DNA from: Hemileia vastatrix
Taxonomy: Eukaryota; Basidiomycota; Pucciniomycetes; Pucciniales; Zaghouaniaceae
Length of the DNA: 64,000 bases
Assembly: GCA_030280995.1 (NCBI GenBank)
Contig: JASXTE010000001.1
Coordinates: 28,428,606 to 28,492,605 of the forward strand
Reading direction: 5' to 3'
Below, in pieces: positions 11,581-23,467 of this stretch (position 1 is its first letter; every line of letters starts with the position of its first letter). The notes beneath the pieces are model-generated. The model ran no database searches, was not told where the DNA came from, and was given only the letters and a program-made list of their open reading frames with translations. A program made the position numbers and the translations under genes.

Positions 11581-12360
11581 TGTCAGCCAGGCTACTAGAC
11601 TTATCCAGTAAAATAATTAATTATTTACTGAGATGAAGCCACACCTTTTTAATTCTTATTATTAATTAATTATATTATATTTACTTATGTATTACTTGCA
11701 ATAAACTAACTAATTACAATAAGCAAATTTAGAAAATATTTAAAATTAACAATAAATGTCCCTTATACTTTTATTCCCTAACACTGTGCTTAATAACAGG
11801 TTGAAAGAGAAATAAATATATATTAATACTAAATCTTAAAAATTCAAATTACTTTATTTTAAAGTTTTGAAATTATATTTTAAATTTAAATTAATTTGTA
11901 CTAAGTGTGACATTTAAAGTGAACTCTAAATCCTATCAAATAATGTGATATCTTTAATTGAAACATCATTTTAGCACACTTTTGTTATTTTCACATTCTT
12001 ATTTTTGTAATATTTTTCTCTCACACCCTCTTATGGATACTTGTTAACTCTGTATGTTTTCTCTCTCCTTTTGCCTATAAAAGGCCTTCTCTTTTTGTGT
12101 TGTATTCATCATTCATTACTTACTACTTTAAACAAACATTTATTATATAAATTGCTTATTACTATTATTTATATCTTTAGTATTTACAATAACGTAATTC
12201 TAAGACATAAATTATAATAATATTTATAAACTCTACCTCTTTTATTGAGTAAAGTAATCTATAAGATAAGAAATACAAACCTGACTTTGAGACCATCCAA
12301 ATTCAACTTCCAATACTATTATCTCCACCAAAAATCTTCTAGACCAAAAGGAATCCCCCA
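11581..12360 (+). repeat. 5' LTR of E3
   Basis: 780 bp, beginning TGTCAGCCAGGCTACTAG. A TATA box TATAAAAGG lies at 12076-12084 within CCTATAAAAGGCC, followed by a T-rich U5-like part. Its 3' end CCCCCA is shared with the 3' LTR, after which the flanks diverge (common up to ATA at 12363 and 20163). Confidence 0.9.
12076..12084 (+). promoter_or_regulatory. TATA box of the E3 5' LTR
   Basis: TATAAAAGG inside CCTATAAAAGGCC. The block is repeated in the 3' LTR (19878-19886) and conserved in the LTRs of E1, so it is likely the core promoter of the family. Confidence 0.7.
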
Positions 12361-12652
12361 ATACTTGAGGCCCTTTCTGAATCATCGACGGTGCATTTTG
12401 ATCTTGAAGCCGGTGACCGAGGGACTGTTTGACTTTGAGGTACCTGTAAGGACAATTAGACGACAAAAACAACAAGCGTCAAAGACCACGTGACTTAATT
12501 TTTGCTGCAATTGGGAATCCAAATGTGCTCCAAAACTTAGGTTCATATATTGGAAATATCCATATATATTTGTGGGTTTTATATTAATTACTATTTGATG
12601 GGTCACTTTGCATGTTTCATTGTCTATGTATATCTTTTTACTTAAGAACTCT

Positions 12653-12682
12653 GTAAGTGGCATTAACTTGCTCATTTTACAG
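12653..12682 (+). promoter_or_regulatory. Conserved GTAAGT...CAG leader block
   Basis: The leader has GTAAGT at 12653 and TTTTACAG ending at 12682, 30 nt apart. The same block with the same 30-nt spacing sits in E1 (minus strand 38205-38176), in a stretch clearly more alike than its surroundings. It resembles a splice donor and acceptor, but 30 nt is too short for an ordinary fungal intron. The donor might join a later acceptor. Confidence 0.4.
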
Positions 12683-12712
12683 GGGGAGGTGCCTGGTAAA
12701 TAATTTTTTTTT

Positions 12713-13217
12713 CCCTAGTTGACCAAGATAGAATGTATTTTTCTTAGTCCTAGAAGTAATATAAAAATTAAATTAATTATTTTATATATTTTTTTAATTA
12801 TTTCAGTTGACCTCTGTCCTGATAATTAAAAAATTATATTATTGCTTCAGTTGACAAATTGTCCTGGCAGTGAAATAATAATATTAAAAATTAGTTAAAT
12901 TAATTATATTAAAATTATGTCAGTTGAAAATAAGTCCTGGTAATTAAATTATTTCAGTTGACATTAAGTCCTGGTAATTAAAATGATTTTCAGCTGACAT
13001 TAAGTCCTGGTAATTAAATTCTTCAGTTGACTTTTAGTCCTGATAAATATCAAATTTCACTAATTAATAAATTATTTTATTATTTCAGTTGATTTATTTT
13101 AATCCTGGCTATAAAATTATTTTAAATTAATTAATAAAATTTTGATTATTATTTCAGTTGATTCTTTGTCCTGAAAAACATTATATTTTAATTATTCCAG
13201 TTGATTACAAAATCCTG
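12713..13217 (+). repeat. Ten-unit hairpin motif array in the E3 leader
   Basis: Nine units of CAGTTGAC-N(4-8)-GTCCTG start at 12804, 12848, 12921, 12955, 12991, 13024, 13086, 13155 and 13198. A tenth with a longer loop starts at 12715 (CTAGTTGAC ... GTCCTAG). Each can pair CAG with CTG and GAC with GTC around a TT bulge. In units 13086 and 13198 both sides change together (GAT with ATC). Spacing is irregular, 33-92 nt. E1 carries a ten-unit counterpart. Confidence 0.85.
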
Positions 13218-13323
13218 ATAATTACTTATATATTAGAATTTTTTTTCCTTATTTTTATTTGAATAAAGTAAAAAGAATAACTGATTAAATATTTTTTTCC
13301 CTAAGTTCAAGTTAATTACAACT

Positions 13324-16300
13324 ATGACTGACCAAGGTGCTTTGGCTTGCAATGATGAGGAACTAGATTTAATTGATTATGATGAAGCTTCTTCTGTAAG
13401 TTCTCCTTTTACTACAATATTGGCTCAAATTAATCAATTACTGGACCAATCAGGATGTGGAGATGCAAGAAATAGATATATTAGTGGAGACAACTGCTCA
13501 GGAGCAAAAGCCTTCAAGAAACCCCCCAGAAGAGCTTCCAAAAGGCTTTAAGATAAAATAGATGCCCTTAAATCAGCAAGTCAGAAATCTCTCCACTCAC
13601 ATCAAGGAGTTGAGATCAGAAAATCTCAAGTTGAGGTCAAGAACAGACTCTCTAGAAGACAAGGTAAGAAAAATAGAATCCTTTCTTCAAGAGAAGTGGA
13701 AACCTCCCTATCCCCCTAAAGCACTTCCACAATTGGCCCCCCAGAAACAAGAAAAGGTGGAAGTCTCAAAGTGGCAGTGAGATTTGCTGAAAACCCAGTG
13801 GGATTATCTGTCCCAACAACAACAACCACAATTACCTCAGGCAGGTCCTTCAAGAACCAACCAGTTCAACCTCCTAACTTCTAACCATTATCAAGGAGGA
13901 AGAAAGAGAAAAAACTATCACATTAAATTCTTGCCCAAGCCATAGTAAGCCCCTCTAATTAATCTAAATTACTATTTCTTGTTGCTGATTCAGTTCCTTC
14001 AGGTAATTCTGGAAAAGGAGATGATACTGTGAGACCAGTAGAGGCTGAGAGTAGTAGAAAAATAACTCAATATTCTAATGTTTCTAATCCTTTGGTTTTT
14101 ATTGCTACTTCAATGATAAATCCTGATATGGCTATTATTGATGAGACACTTGAACCTGAGTTTTATGAGAGTCTGGAAAGTTATTCTGTTTCCCTATTGA
14201 GAAATACTCCAGATGTAGCAAAAATTAATGATAAATATTTGAGGGATATTATTGCTAAACAAAAACATATTATGAAAAACATGCAATTGACTCAGAAATT
14301 AAATAGTTTGTTAACTGAACAGGGTTATCAATCATTGAGGAGTGAGTTACAGAGAGTTTCTAATGATTTACTTAATTAAAAAGTAACTCATGAAAAGAAA
14401 GTTTCTTTATGGCAAAATATCAAGAATTATTTGTCTAAATTACAAGATACTGTGTCCATCTTTTGCCAGGAGCTAGAGGGACATAAGTTGAACTTAAAAC
14501 AATTGAATGATCATTATTCATCTTTACAAAATAAGAACCAGTTATCTTTTGCAATCATCAATGAGAGTTTATCTAGTATTCCAAGGGTAAAGACTAGGTT
14601 AACAACCATTGAATTCATTGTTACATAGTCAAAAGTTTTCTGGCATTTCTTTGAAAGAACATATGGTGCAGGATACCCCAATTTTACCTGTTGCTAGTTC
14701 ATCTAAAGTAAAATTAGGTCCAGAAATGCCTGTTGATATCACTGAGTTTCCATCAAAAATTGATGATGCACCAGGATCTTCCACAGAAGTATTAAAAAAT
14801 GAAATTACTGCACAACTGGAGAAGTTAAAGCTGCTTCTTACTCAGAAACAAGATAGTACAAAGGAGACTACTTCAAATCGAAAGAATTGGCCAAAAATTG
14901 ACCAGTATCCAACATTTGATGGTGATTCTTCTTCTGATTGGCAGCAATTCATTTGCAGAATTGATAACTTAAAAACTCTTACAAACTCCCAGATGAGAAA
15001 ATTGTCTAAGTTAATTTCTTTGTTTACCAATTTAGCCCTAATGTGGTATGAATCTGTTCTCTTGGATAGGAATGACTACTCATGGGAAGATTGGAAGAAA
15101 TTAATTAAAGCACCTTTTGGTGGCTCCAAGTTTAGGATAGCTCAACAAAGGCAGTATGAAGAAACTAGATATAGCTCTTCTACTGATAAAACTATTGAGT
15201 TTTTGATGAAACTTGTGAAAATATTGTGGGCAATGAACCCAAATATGGAGTTTGAGTTATGAAAGGACAAGATCCTCTATAAATTACCCATGTCTTTGAG
15301 AGACTTGATAGTTGCTAGGACTGATTTCTCCAGAGAACCTTCTTCTTTCATTAATACTTGTAATGAGATGCTTCTAAACAAAAAGTATGATGCTAGAAGA
15401 TTCATTCCTAGAACTCCATTGGAGAAACCCTCCAATTACCAACAGAAGCCTCTGTAAAAGGTTGGTAAACCTTCTGCCCCTGTTCCACCTAAAAAGTATG
15501 CAGCAAACACTTGCTTCAAATACAGCAAGCCTTGGCAGAAAGGCCATGTTTGTGACAAGAAGATCAATCTTGTTGAACAAACAGAGGAACATGCTGATGA
15601 CACAATAGCACTGGATGATACTTCAAGTGATTGTGCCAGACATATTTCATATGAATCTCATAAGAAAATTTTAATGCTGGAAGAGGATATTCATTATTTG
15701 AATAATATTAATATTGAGAATAATGATTTATCTACAGTAGAGGATGCTGAGATCATAAAAATCCTTGGGGAAAGCTCAATTATTATTGCCCCTCTCAAGG
15801 CAACAGTCTTGATCAATGGAAATAACATTGAGGTTGTCTAAGATTCTGGAGCTGGAGGAAGTGTATTATCTGAAAAAGCACTTGCTTCAATGGACCAAGA
15901 TTATAAATCAAAACTCATGCCTATCAGTTCTGAGAATTGGAGAGGTTATTGCTCTTTTTTTTCCCCATTGGTAAATACAAAGCCACAGTATTTTTCAAAT
16001 ATAACCATGGTTTTGTAAGAGCTATATGTGATTTTGTTGTCATGAAAAATGATAACATAAGCAGTTGGTTTATTATGGGAAATGATATTTTAACCAAATA
16101 TGGCATAAAATTGGATCATTCAAACCAATGCTTCACAATGGGGATGAATGGGAAGAGAAAATTTAAGATTTCCTCCCCCAGAAAATTATTAACACCAGGA
16201 TTGAACACATGTAATTCTGTAGTTCAATATAAAGGAAGATCTACAAAAGAAATGCCTGCCCTTGTATCTGAAATTGACAATTCTACTTTTGGAGAACAAA

Positions 16301-19300
16301 TTTCTGGTGAAGAAAAAGATTCCATCATTCAATTGATAAAATCTTTTCCTATGGCCTTTGCTCATGGGTCACATGAATTACGATTGGTAAAAGAAGAAAT
16401 GAAGCTTTTATTATCTTGCTCATTAACTGAAATACCACCTAGTTTAAAGAAGAAGCTTTATCCTGCTTCTCCCACAAAGAGATAAGATATTTAAGACAAT
16501 ATCTCTACCCTTTTAAAAATGAATATTATTGAAAAGGTAATTGAAACACCTAAATATTGTGTTATCTCACCTGTCCTAATTTCTTATGAGAAAGATAAAT
16601 CCAGGTTATGTGGTGATTATAGAGCACTAAATACTTATACTGTTGATGATATCTATCCTTTACCCAGAATTAGCTCTATACATGCTACCCTACAAGGTGC
16701 TAAATATATCAGCTGTTTGGATGGTAACAAGGGATATCACCAGTTACCTGTTGAGAAGAGTTCTCAGAATTTTCTGATGATTGCTACTCATATGGGTATT
16801 TATAAGTATGTTAGGATGCCATTTGGCCCTAAAAATGCCCCTTCAGTTTTTCAAAAAGGTTTGGATAACACATTCCATCAAGAAATAATTGAAGGATGGC
16901 TGATGGTTTATATTGAAGATATAATCATATTCTCTAAAACATTTGAGGACCATATTAACCACCTGTGTAAAGTATTCCATAAAATGGATGAGATAAATAT
17001 GACACTTGCTTTGAAGGAATGAAAATTTGTTTTTCATTCCTTAAAAGTGCTTGGTCATGTTGTCTCAGGCTTACAGATATTTATTGACCAAAACATAGTG
17101 GCAGCCATACAACAGGTGAAGGCTCCTACCACAATTAGAAAGCTCCAGAGTTTTTTGGGAATGTGTGGATACTATAGACAGTATATTAAAAATTACCAAG
17201 TCATAGCAATACCCCTTACCTGATTGACTAGGAAAGATGTTGCTTTTGTCTGGAACAGTGATGACAAAGAGCTTTGAAACTATGATACATTGTTTGATGT
17301 CAGCACCAATTATTGCTTTACCTGAATTTAATCAACCATTTGTTTTGTACACTGATGCCAGTTTTATTGGTCTTGGTGCTGCCCTCCATCAAAAACAAGT
17401 GATGAAGGATAAAGTATCAGAAGTAGTAATTTGTCATATTTCAAGAACCTTTAGAAATACTGAATTGAAATATGGTTCCACTGAACTAGAGTGTTTGGAA
17501 GTAGTGTGGGCTCTAGAGAAGCTACATTATTATCTGGATGATCAGAAATATGAACTTGTCACTGACTGAAGTGCAGTTAAATCCCTCTTAAATTTGAAAA
17601 CACCTAACAGACATATGTTCAGATGGCAGCTAGCTGTTCAAGAATACAGAGGGAGGATGAAAATAATTCAAAGGGCTGGTATTGTTCACTCAAATGTAGA
17701 TATGTTATCAAGGTTACCTTTGCCAAATGATGACTAAAATCCTGCATATGTTCCTGAAGATGAGATATTTAATATTCATGGAATTTATGTGGTTGACATG
17801 GAGGAAGAGCTATTACAGCTTATTCTGGATTCATATGATAAGGACACTGACTTAAAAAAGGTATGTACCATATTAAATGATCCAAAGAATGCTTCAATAC
17901 AAGCATTAATCAAAACCCTTCCACCAAAGTACCAGAAGGCTTTGGATTAAGGTAAATTTTCAATTGATGAAGGATATCCTTTTTATAGAAGAAAGTTGAG
18001 TAATGTTATTTTTATTCCTCCTTCTATGAAAGAGATAATCTTGAAAATTTGTCATGATGACATATTAGCTGGAAATTTTGATCTTGAAAAGAAAATGATC
18101 AGAATTAAAAACACTGCTTGGTGGGTTAACATGTCTGAAGACACAAAACTATATGTTGAATCCTGTGATTCTTGCCAAAAATCAAAAAGATTGACTGGTA
18201 AAAGAGCTGGATTAATTCAACATATTGAACCTCCTGATGCACCATGGCAGATAATAAACATGGACTTTGTAACAGGATTAACCATTTCTGGGAAAGACAG
18301 TTATAACTCTTGTTGGGTTATTGTGGACAGATTCACAAAAATGTGTAAATTTATCCCTACTAACAAGGATGTTTCCACTAAATAATTAGCTTTTTTGTGG
18401 TGGTCTCATATGTTTAATACAGCTGGATTTCCTAAAGCCATAATCTCTGATAGAGACCCTAAATTTACTTCTGAATTCTGGATGTCTCTGATGGATTTTT
18501 GTGGCTGTGATCTGAAACTTTCTACTGCCCATCACCCCCAAACTGATGGATTAGCTGAAAGAATAATTCAGACTTTAGAGGACATGATAAGTAGGTATTT
18601 TTCCTTTAGACTTAAGTACACAGACAATGACAGATCTACTCATGATTGGGTTACCTTACTTCCTGGTTTGGAATTTTCTTATAATAGCACTGTTCATTCT
18701 GTTACTCAGAAAAAGCCTTTTGAGCTCTGGCTTGGATATGTTCCCAATACCCCTGCCCAAATTCTCAAGAATAAAATACCTAAATTGGATTTAAATCCTG
18801 GTGTAAAATCTTTTCTTCAAACGCAACAACTTTGCAGAAGTCATGCTCAAAAATATATTGAACAATCCTTTGAATATGAGAAGAAGAGATGGGACAAATC
18901 CCATTAAGAATACACTTTTAAAAAGGGTGATGAAGTACTGATTTCTACAGTCCACTTCATTTTACAAGGTAATAACAAATTGAAAGACCCATTTGTAGGT
19001 CCATTTGTTGTCTGAAGAATGGTTGGTGATAATGCAGTTGAAGTAATCTTGTATGCTCCATATGACAGAAAACATCCTGTTTTTCCAATATCTCTTTTGA
19101 AACCTTACACATACAATAGTGATTTATTTCCCAAAAGGAGGGGAAGACCAAAGAAAACCCCTAATGAAATTACTGAGACTGTAGAAATTGATAAGATTCT
19201 GAATGACAGAATAGTAACTGCTGAAAAAGGTACAGAATACTTATTTAGATTCAAGAATAAATCATCTGAATATGATTCTTGGATACCTGGGAAGGAGATA

Positions 19301-19348
19301 TCTAATCTTCCTACCTTGCTAAAGAAATATAAAAAGAAAAAATCATAG
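13324..19348 (+). pseudogene. Gag-Pol polyprotein of E3, degenerate
   Basis: Once a single Gag-Pol frame like that of E1, with Gag, protease, reverse transcriptase, RNase H, integrase and chromodomain in order. Traces run from MTDQGALAC at 13324 to the KKYKKKKS end at 19348. They include a reverse transcriptase block (LCGDYRALNTYTVDDIYPLP; the YIDD box reads YIED), an RNase H block (LYTDASFIGLGAALHQ) and an integrase block (FPKAIISDRDPKF). Stops interrupt at least at 13549, 14376, 15259, 15456, 16483, 17020, 17221, 17567, 17948, 18383 and 18904, several explainable by single transitions relative to E1. The finger reads CFKYSKPW, having lost its second Cys. No function is expected. Confidence 0.92.
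13462..13943 (+). pseudogene. Overlapping +1-frame ORF of E3 (remnant)
   Basis: In the +1 frame relative to Gag, translation gives ILVETTAQEQ, NPPEELPKGFKIK, a stop, then from ATG 13562 NQQVRNLSTHIKELRSEN, VEVSKWQ, a stop, QWDYLSQQQQ, HYQGGRKRK and a stop after LPKP. It follows the intact E1 overlapping ORF closely with conservative changes (K/R, I/V, D/E), while the Gag frame over the same bases has lost similarity and gained stops. Only two stops break it. See the E1 and E2 counterparts. Confidence 0.6.
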
Positions 19349-19381
19349 CATTTTTTTTATTGTTTTTTTAGAGTGAGGGAG

Positions 19382-20160
19382 TGTCAGCCAGGCTACTAGC
19401 CTTATCCAGTAAAATCATTAATTATTTACTGAGATGAAGCCACACCTTTTTAATTCTTATTATTAATTAATTATATTATATTTACTTATGTATTACTTGC
19501 AATAAACTAACTAATTACAATAAGTAAATTTAGAAAATATTTAAAATTAATAATAAATGTCCCTTATATTTTTATTCCCTAACACCATGCTCAATAACAG
19601 GTTGAAAGAGAAATAAAAATATATTAATACTAAATCTTAAAAATTCAAATTACTTTATTTTAAATTTTTTAAATTCTATTTTAAATTCAAATTAATTTGT
19701 ACTAAGTGTGAAATTTAAATTGAACTCTAAATCATATCAAATAATGTGATATCTTTTATTGACGCATCATTTTAGCACACTTTTGTTATTTGCACATTCT
19801 TATTTTTGTAATATTTTTCTCTCAAACTCTCTTCTGGATACTTGTTAACTCTGTATGTTTTCTCTCTCCTTTTTGCCTATAAAAGGCCTCCTCTTTTGTG
19901 CTGTTTTATTCAATTCATTATTTACCATTTTATAAACATTTATTATATAAATTACTTATTACTATTATTTATATCTTTAGAATTTACAATAATGTAATTC
20001 TAAAACATAAATTATAATAATATTTATAGACTCTACCTCTTTTATTCAGTATAGTAATCAATAAGATAAGAAATACTTACCTGACTTTGAGAACGTCCAA
20101 ACCCACCATCCAATACTATTATCTCCACTGAAAATCTTCTATACCAAAAGGAATCCCCCA
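19382..20160 (+). repeat. 3' LTR of E3
   Basis: 779 bp. It is preceded by the polypurine tract AGAGTGAGGGAG immediately before TGTCAGCC, the same tract as in E1. TATAAAAGG lies at 19878-19886. Confidence 0.9.
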
Positions 20161-20236
20161 ATAACTATTTTATAATCAAAACTAATAAAACATAAAATAT
20201 ATTAAGATGACACCAATTTCTTAAGTTTGTTCATAT

Positions 20237-20350
20237 CACCAGAAAAAAATGTTGGTACCTGCTAGAAGCTCTCTCTCCCCAATTGAAATAACATAGTTCA
20301 GTCAGAGATGGACACCAGCTAGCAGGTTCCAGATTTTTTTTCTGGTGTAT
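20237..20350. repeat. Short MITE with CACCAGAAAAAAA ends (copy 1)
   Basis: Inverted repeat: CACCAGAAAAAAA...GGTACCTGCTAG (20238-20266) against CTAGCAGGTTCCAG...CTGGTG (20319-20347). Related copies are at 41931-42138 and 59489-59680. No coding capacity. Confidence 0.7.
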
Positions 20351-21153
20351 AAGTCTGATTTCCAAAAAAGTAAAAATCCTCAAAAAAGAATCTTATAGAA
20401 GTTATAAAGATCTAAGAAAGCACTTTATTATCAAGTTAGTTAACCCATTGAATCATAATTTTTCAAAATAACTCCTTCATTGCAGCTTACACATTAATAA
20501 GAACCACCATTCTCATCTGGAAAAATGATTAATTGAAATGAAGGAACTCCCTGGAAAACTGGATCCCTTTATTTCTATTTTAGACCTTTACCCTAAGTTC
20601 CTGAGCAACCTTAGGACCTCTGGAGGTACTTGCAATAAATCTATATGGATTTATTTTATCTTCACTTTCACTTATTAATTTAAAACTTTTTTTCTTTCTA
20701 TTTTTTCTCAGATGAATGATATCATAATTTTTTTTTCTAGAGTTACATCTATAGGAATTATATGTAGTCAATATCATTTGTACTTGGTATTTTATGAAGC
20801 TTCAAAGCTTTTTATTTGTTACATATAATCATACATAATAGGGGGTGTCAAAAATCGCAAATCAGCCATTAGATAATCTACTTTTTTCAATAAAAAAATA
20901 GCTTATAAACTTTAAATTATATTGATTTTTACTGTTAAATATCCTTCTTATTATGACATAATATAGATCCAATTCTTTTGTGAGTAAAAATGAATTTAAT
21001 GTGTTTCCACATTTGCCATGTTTTACACTCCCTAATTATATATTCTTGTATATCTAACTTTCAGTGCAGCTATGAACCCTTTTTTTTCTGTTATTCTTTC
21101 TCTCACTTCTCTCTAAAAAAGATCTAGCTTCTATCAATATATCATGCTGCTAG
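20351..21153. other. No gene; one isolated Harbinger-type end
   Basis: A TIR-like start AATAGGGGGTGTCA occurs at about 20837-20850 with no matching inverted partner nearby. Otherwise AT-rich, and I see nothing else. Confidence 0.4.
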
Positions 21154-22320
21154 TGTCAGCCTAGCTATCCCCAGGACTGACTATTTCTTATGTTTGAAAT
21201 AATATAACCATAATTGAATTAAGCTTATAAGTTAAATATATGGTTATTATACTTATATATGTGGTTGTTATACTTATATATATGTTTCCTATACTATTAT
21301 ATGGACTCATATTAGTTTAACTAGCTTATCTGGAGCCCCATGGTACTTATTGAGGTTCCAGTGTGGTCATAATATACTTATCTTAAGTGATATTAAGTAT
21401 TTAGACACATACATAAGATTATGTGTATCTATAAACTCCATATTCAGTGATATATACAGTTATACTATGCATATATAGGTCTATATGTAGTTTTAACCCT
21501 CTTAATAGTCTATATGATTTATTTTTCCACTTATTTTAGGTCATATGCATGTATTAAATGGATTTACCATGCCTAAAAAAGCATGCACTCCTTTTACATA
21601 CACATATATCCAGTTTGGATAACTTAATCTGCTTCCTTCAATAGATTTTCACAGATTTATGGGTTGGGATATGATTACTGAGTCAATGTGGAGGCTTGGG
21701 AGCTTGGACACTTATTTTGTTTCATTTATATCTTTTGGTTTTCATTATATTCTCTTTGGATGAGTTATTTTACCTGTTTCCTTTATGTAATCTGCTTTTA
21801 TCTGTTTCTTCTATTCATGGTATAGTTTTATGATATTGTTAATTGTCACGGAGGGCCCAAAATGGAGGTCTGGGTGATGAAACTTATTGAAGTAGACACC
21901 ATGGAGAGGTGATGAGCCCTTAAAGTTCTGTAATTTATGGGGATAAAAGTGGAATCATTTGGACTTAGGGTCTGTGCACTCCAGTGGATTTTGGTATAAG
22001 TAAAGGGGGATTTGGCTGGTTATTGGACATCACTTAATTACTAAACATCAATCATAAAAATACAAACAATTATTATCTTATAAAAATATACTTTAAAGCG
22101 CTTATAAATTTATTTTATCTTTATACTAGCTATAACTATATTTTATCAGTCTATTTTCCACCACTAGCATGCACCAATCCAAATATTGAGATTTAACAAT
22201 TGAGTATAACAGTTTTATTAGTCTTTAAATGAGGTTTAATCCATAAATAATTTATCATTAAGTAGTTGGACCATTAATACCTACGATTAAATCATAATTA
22301 TTGACTATCATACACTGACA
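21154..22320 (+). mobile_element. Solo LTR, family C, TSD GCTAG
   Basis: 1167 bp, TGTCAGCCTAGCTATCCCC to ACACTGACA, flanked by 5-bp duplications GCTAG at 21149-21153 and 22321-22325. It aligns throughout with 6387-7544. No complete element of this family is in the window, so its internal genes are unknown here. Confidence 0.9.
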
Positions 22321-22325
22321 GCTAG

Positions 22326-23467
22326 TATTTGCTTCTACTCTATTTTCTTTTATTTATGATTTCTTTCACTCTATCATTTCTCATATCTCATTATTTCTAA
22401 GATACAGTAGGTTTTTTGTGCATTTTTGATGAAAATTTTGTAAGAACATGGTGTGTGAGGTTGAAAGAGCCTTGGACTTGACTTATCTAAAGTAGGATTT
22501 TGGAGAACAAATTTTCCAAAGACTTGGGACAACTTTTGGTACACTGCATTTGAGGGGGGGGGGGGTTGAAAGCCAAATAGTGGGGTCCTTGGCTCTAGAG
22601 ACTTTTAAGGCACTTTGGAGAAAGAGAAGGAGGATTTTCTATAGATAGTTTTTTCTTCTCTCAAAATAAATAACATTTTATACAACTTTTCAATAATTTA
22701 TGCATTCCATAGCCTTTAAATACTTATAGTAAGAATAAGCCACCACTTGGATATAAAGTGAGTTTTATCTATCTGAATCTGAATCTAACTATTTTCTAGC
22801 ATAATGTAATACTTTGTGTGATTATTAGTTTGAGTCTAACCCACTCTCAAAGGGCTGATAGTCTTGTAATTTTTATTTTCTGTCCTTATTAATTTTTATA
22901 GTAAAATTTAATTTCTTCCTAATATAACTAAAATTTGATAAGAATATTTGAAATAAGTAACTCATTAAATCTTTATAATATTAGAGGTAATTCTTATTAG
23001 CCATATTACTAGTAGTCTTCCAGGATGATCTTTCTTTCCACTCAATAAAGTTATTTTATAGCTCTAGAAAAAGGTGTAGAAAATATATCTCTATTCACAG
23101 AACATTTGAGTTGTAGATATCTTGTTATAGTGTTTAAATCATACAAATAACTTTATTCACTAAAATTTCTGCATATTATTCCTCTGACACTGAGAAAAAA
23201 ACAGGAATGTGGTCTCCAAATCCACAAAAAAATTTGTCCCTTTAAAGCCTCTCATAAAGCTGATTTGGGAGGAGAAAAGGTGATCTCAAAATGTCAGGTT
23301 TCTAACTTTGATACATCCTCATAATAGGGGGTGTCAAATTTCTTGTAAATGTCATTAATTTTGGAAAAATCCATCTTTTTTACTTGTGGATCATCTTAAT
23401 TCAATATCCACTAGGCTGACATATAAGAAAATGAAATATATCATTTATTTTTCTCTAAGAGAATGTA
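22326..23467. other. No gene; poly-G tract and one Harbinger-type end
   Basis: A run of about a dozen G lies at about 22553-22565. A TIR-like block AATAGGGGGTGTCA lies at about 23322-23336 in the same orientation as the one at 20837, without an inverted partner. No ORF of note. Confidence 0.4.

Larger units (their letters stand above)
11581..20160 (+). mobile_element. Ty3/Gypsy LTR retrotransposon E3 (family A), inactivated
   Basis: Complete layout: 5' LTR 11581-12360, leader 12361-13323, gag-pol remnant 13324-19348, polypurine tract, 3' LTR 19382-20160. It is homologous along its length to the young element E1, but the coding part is full of stops and frameshifts. The two LTRs differ by several percent by eye, so this is an older insertion. 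Many differences from E1 are CpG in E1 against TpG or CpA here. The LTRs end ...GGAATCCCCCA rather than the ...CTTGACA of E1. No clear target duplication (ATCAT on the left, ATAAC on the right). Confidence 0.9.

Noticed and set aside
12713..13217. CRISPR-like array
   Set aside because: The repeated part is short and hairpin-forming with variable loops and irregular spacing, lies in a eukaryotic retrotransposon leader, and has no cas genes.
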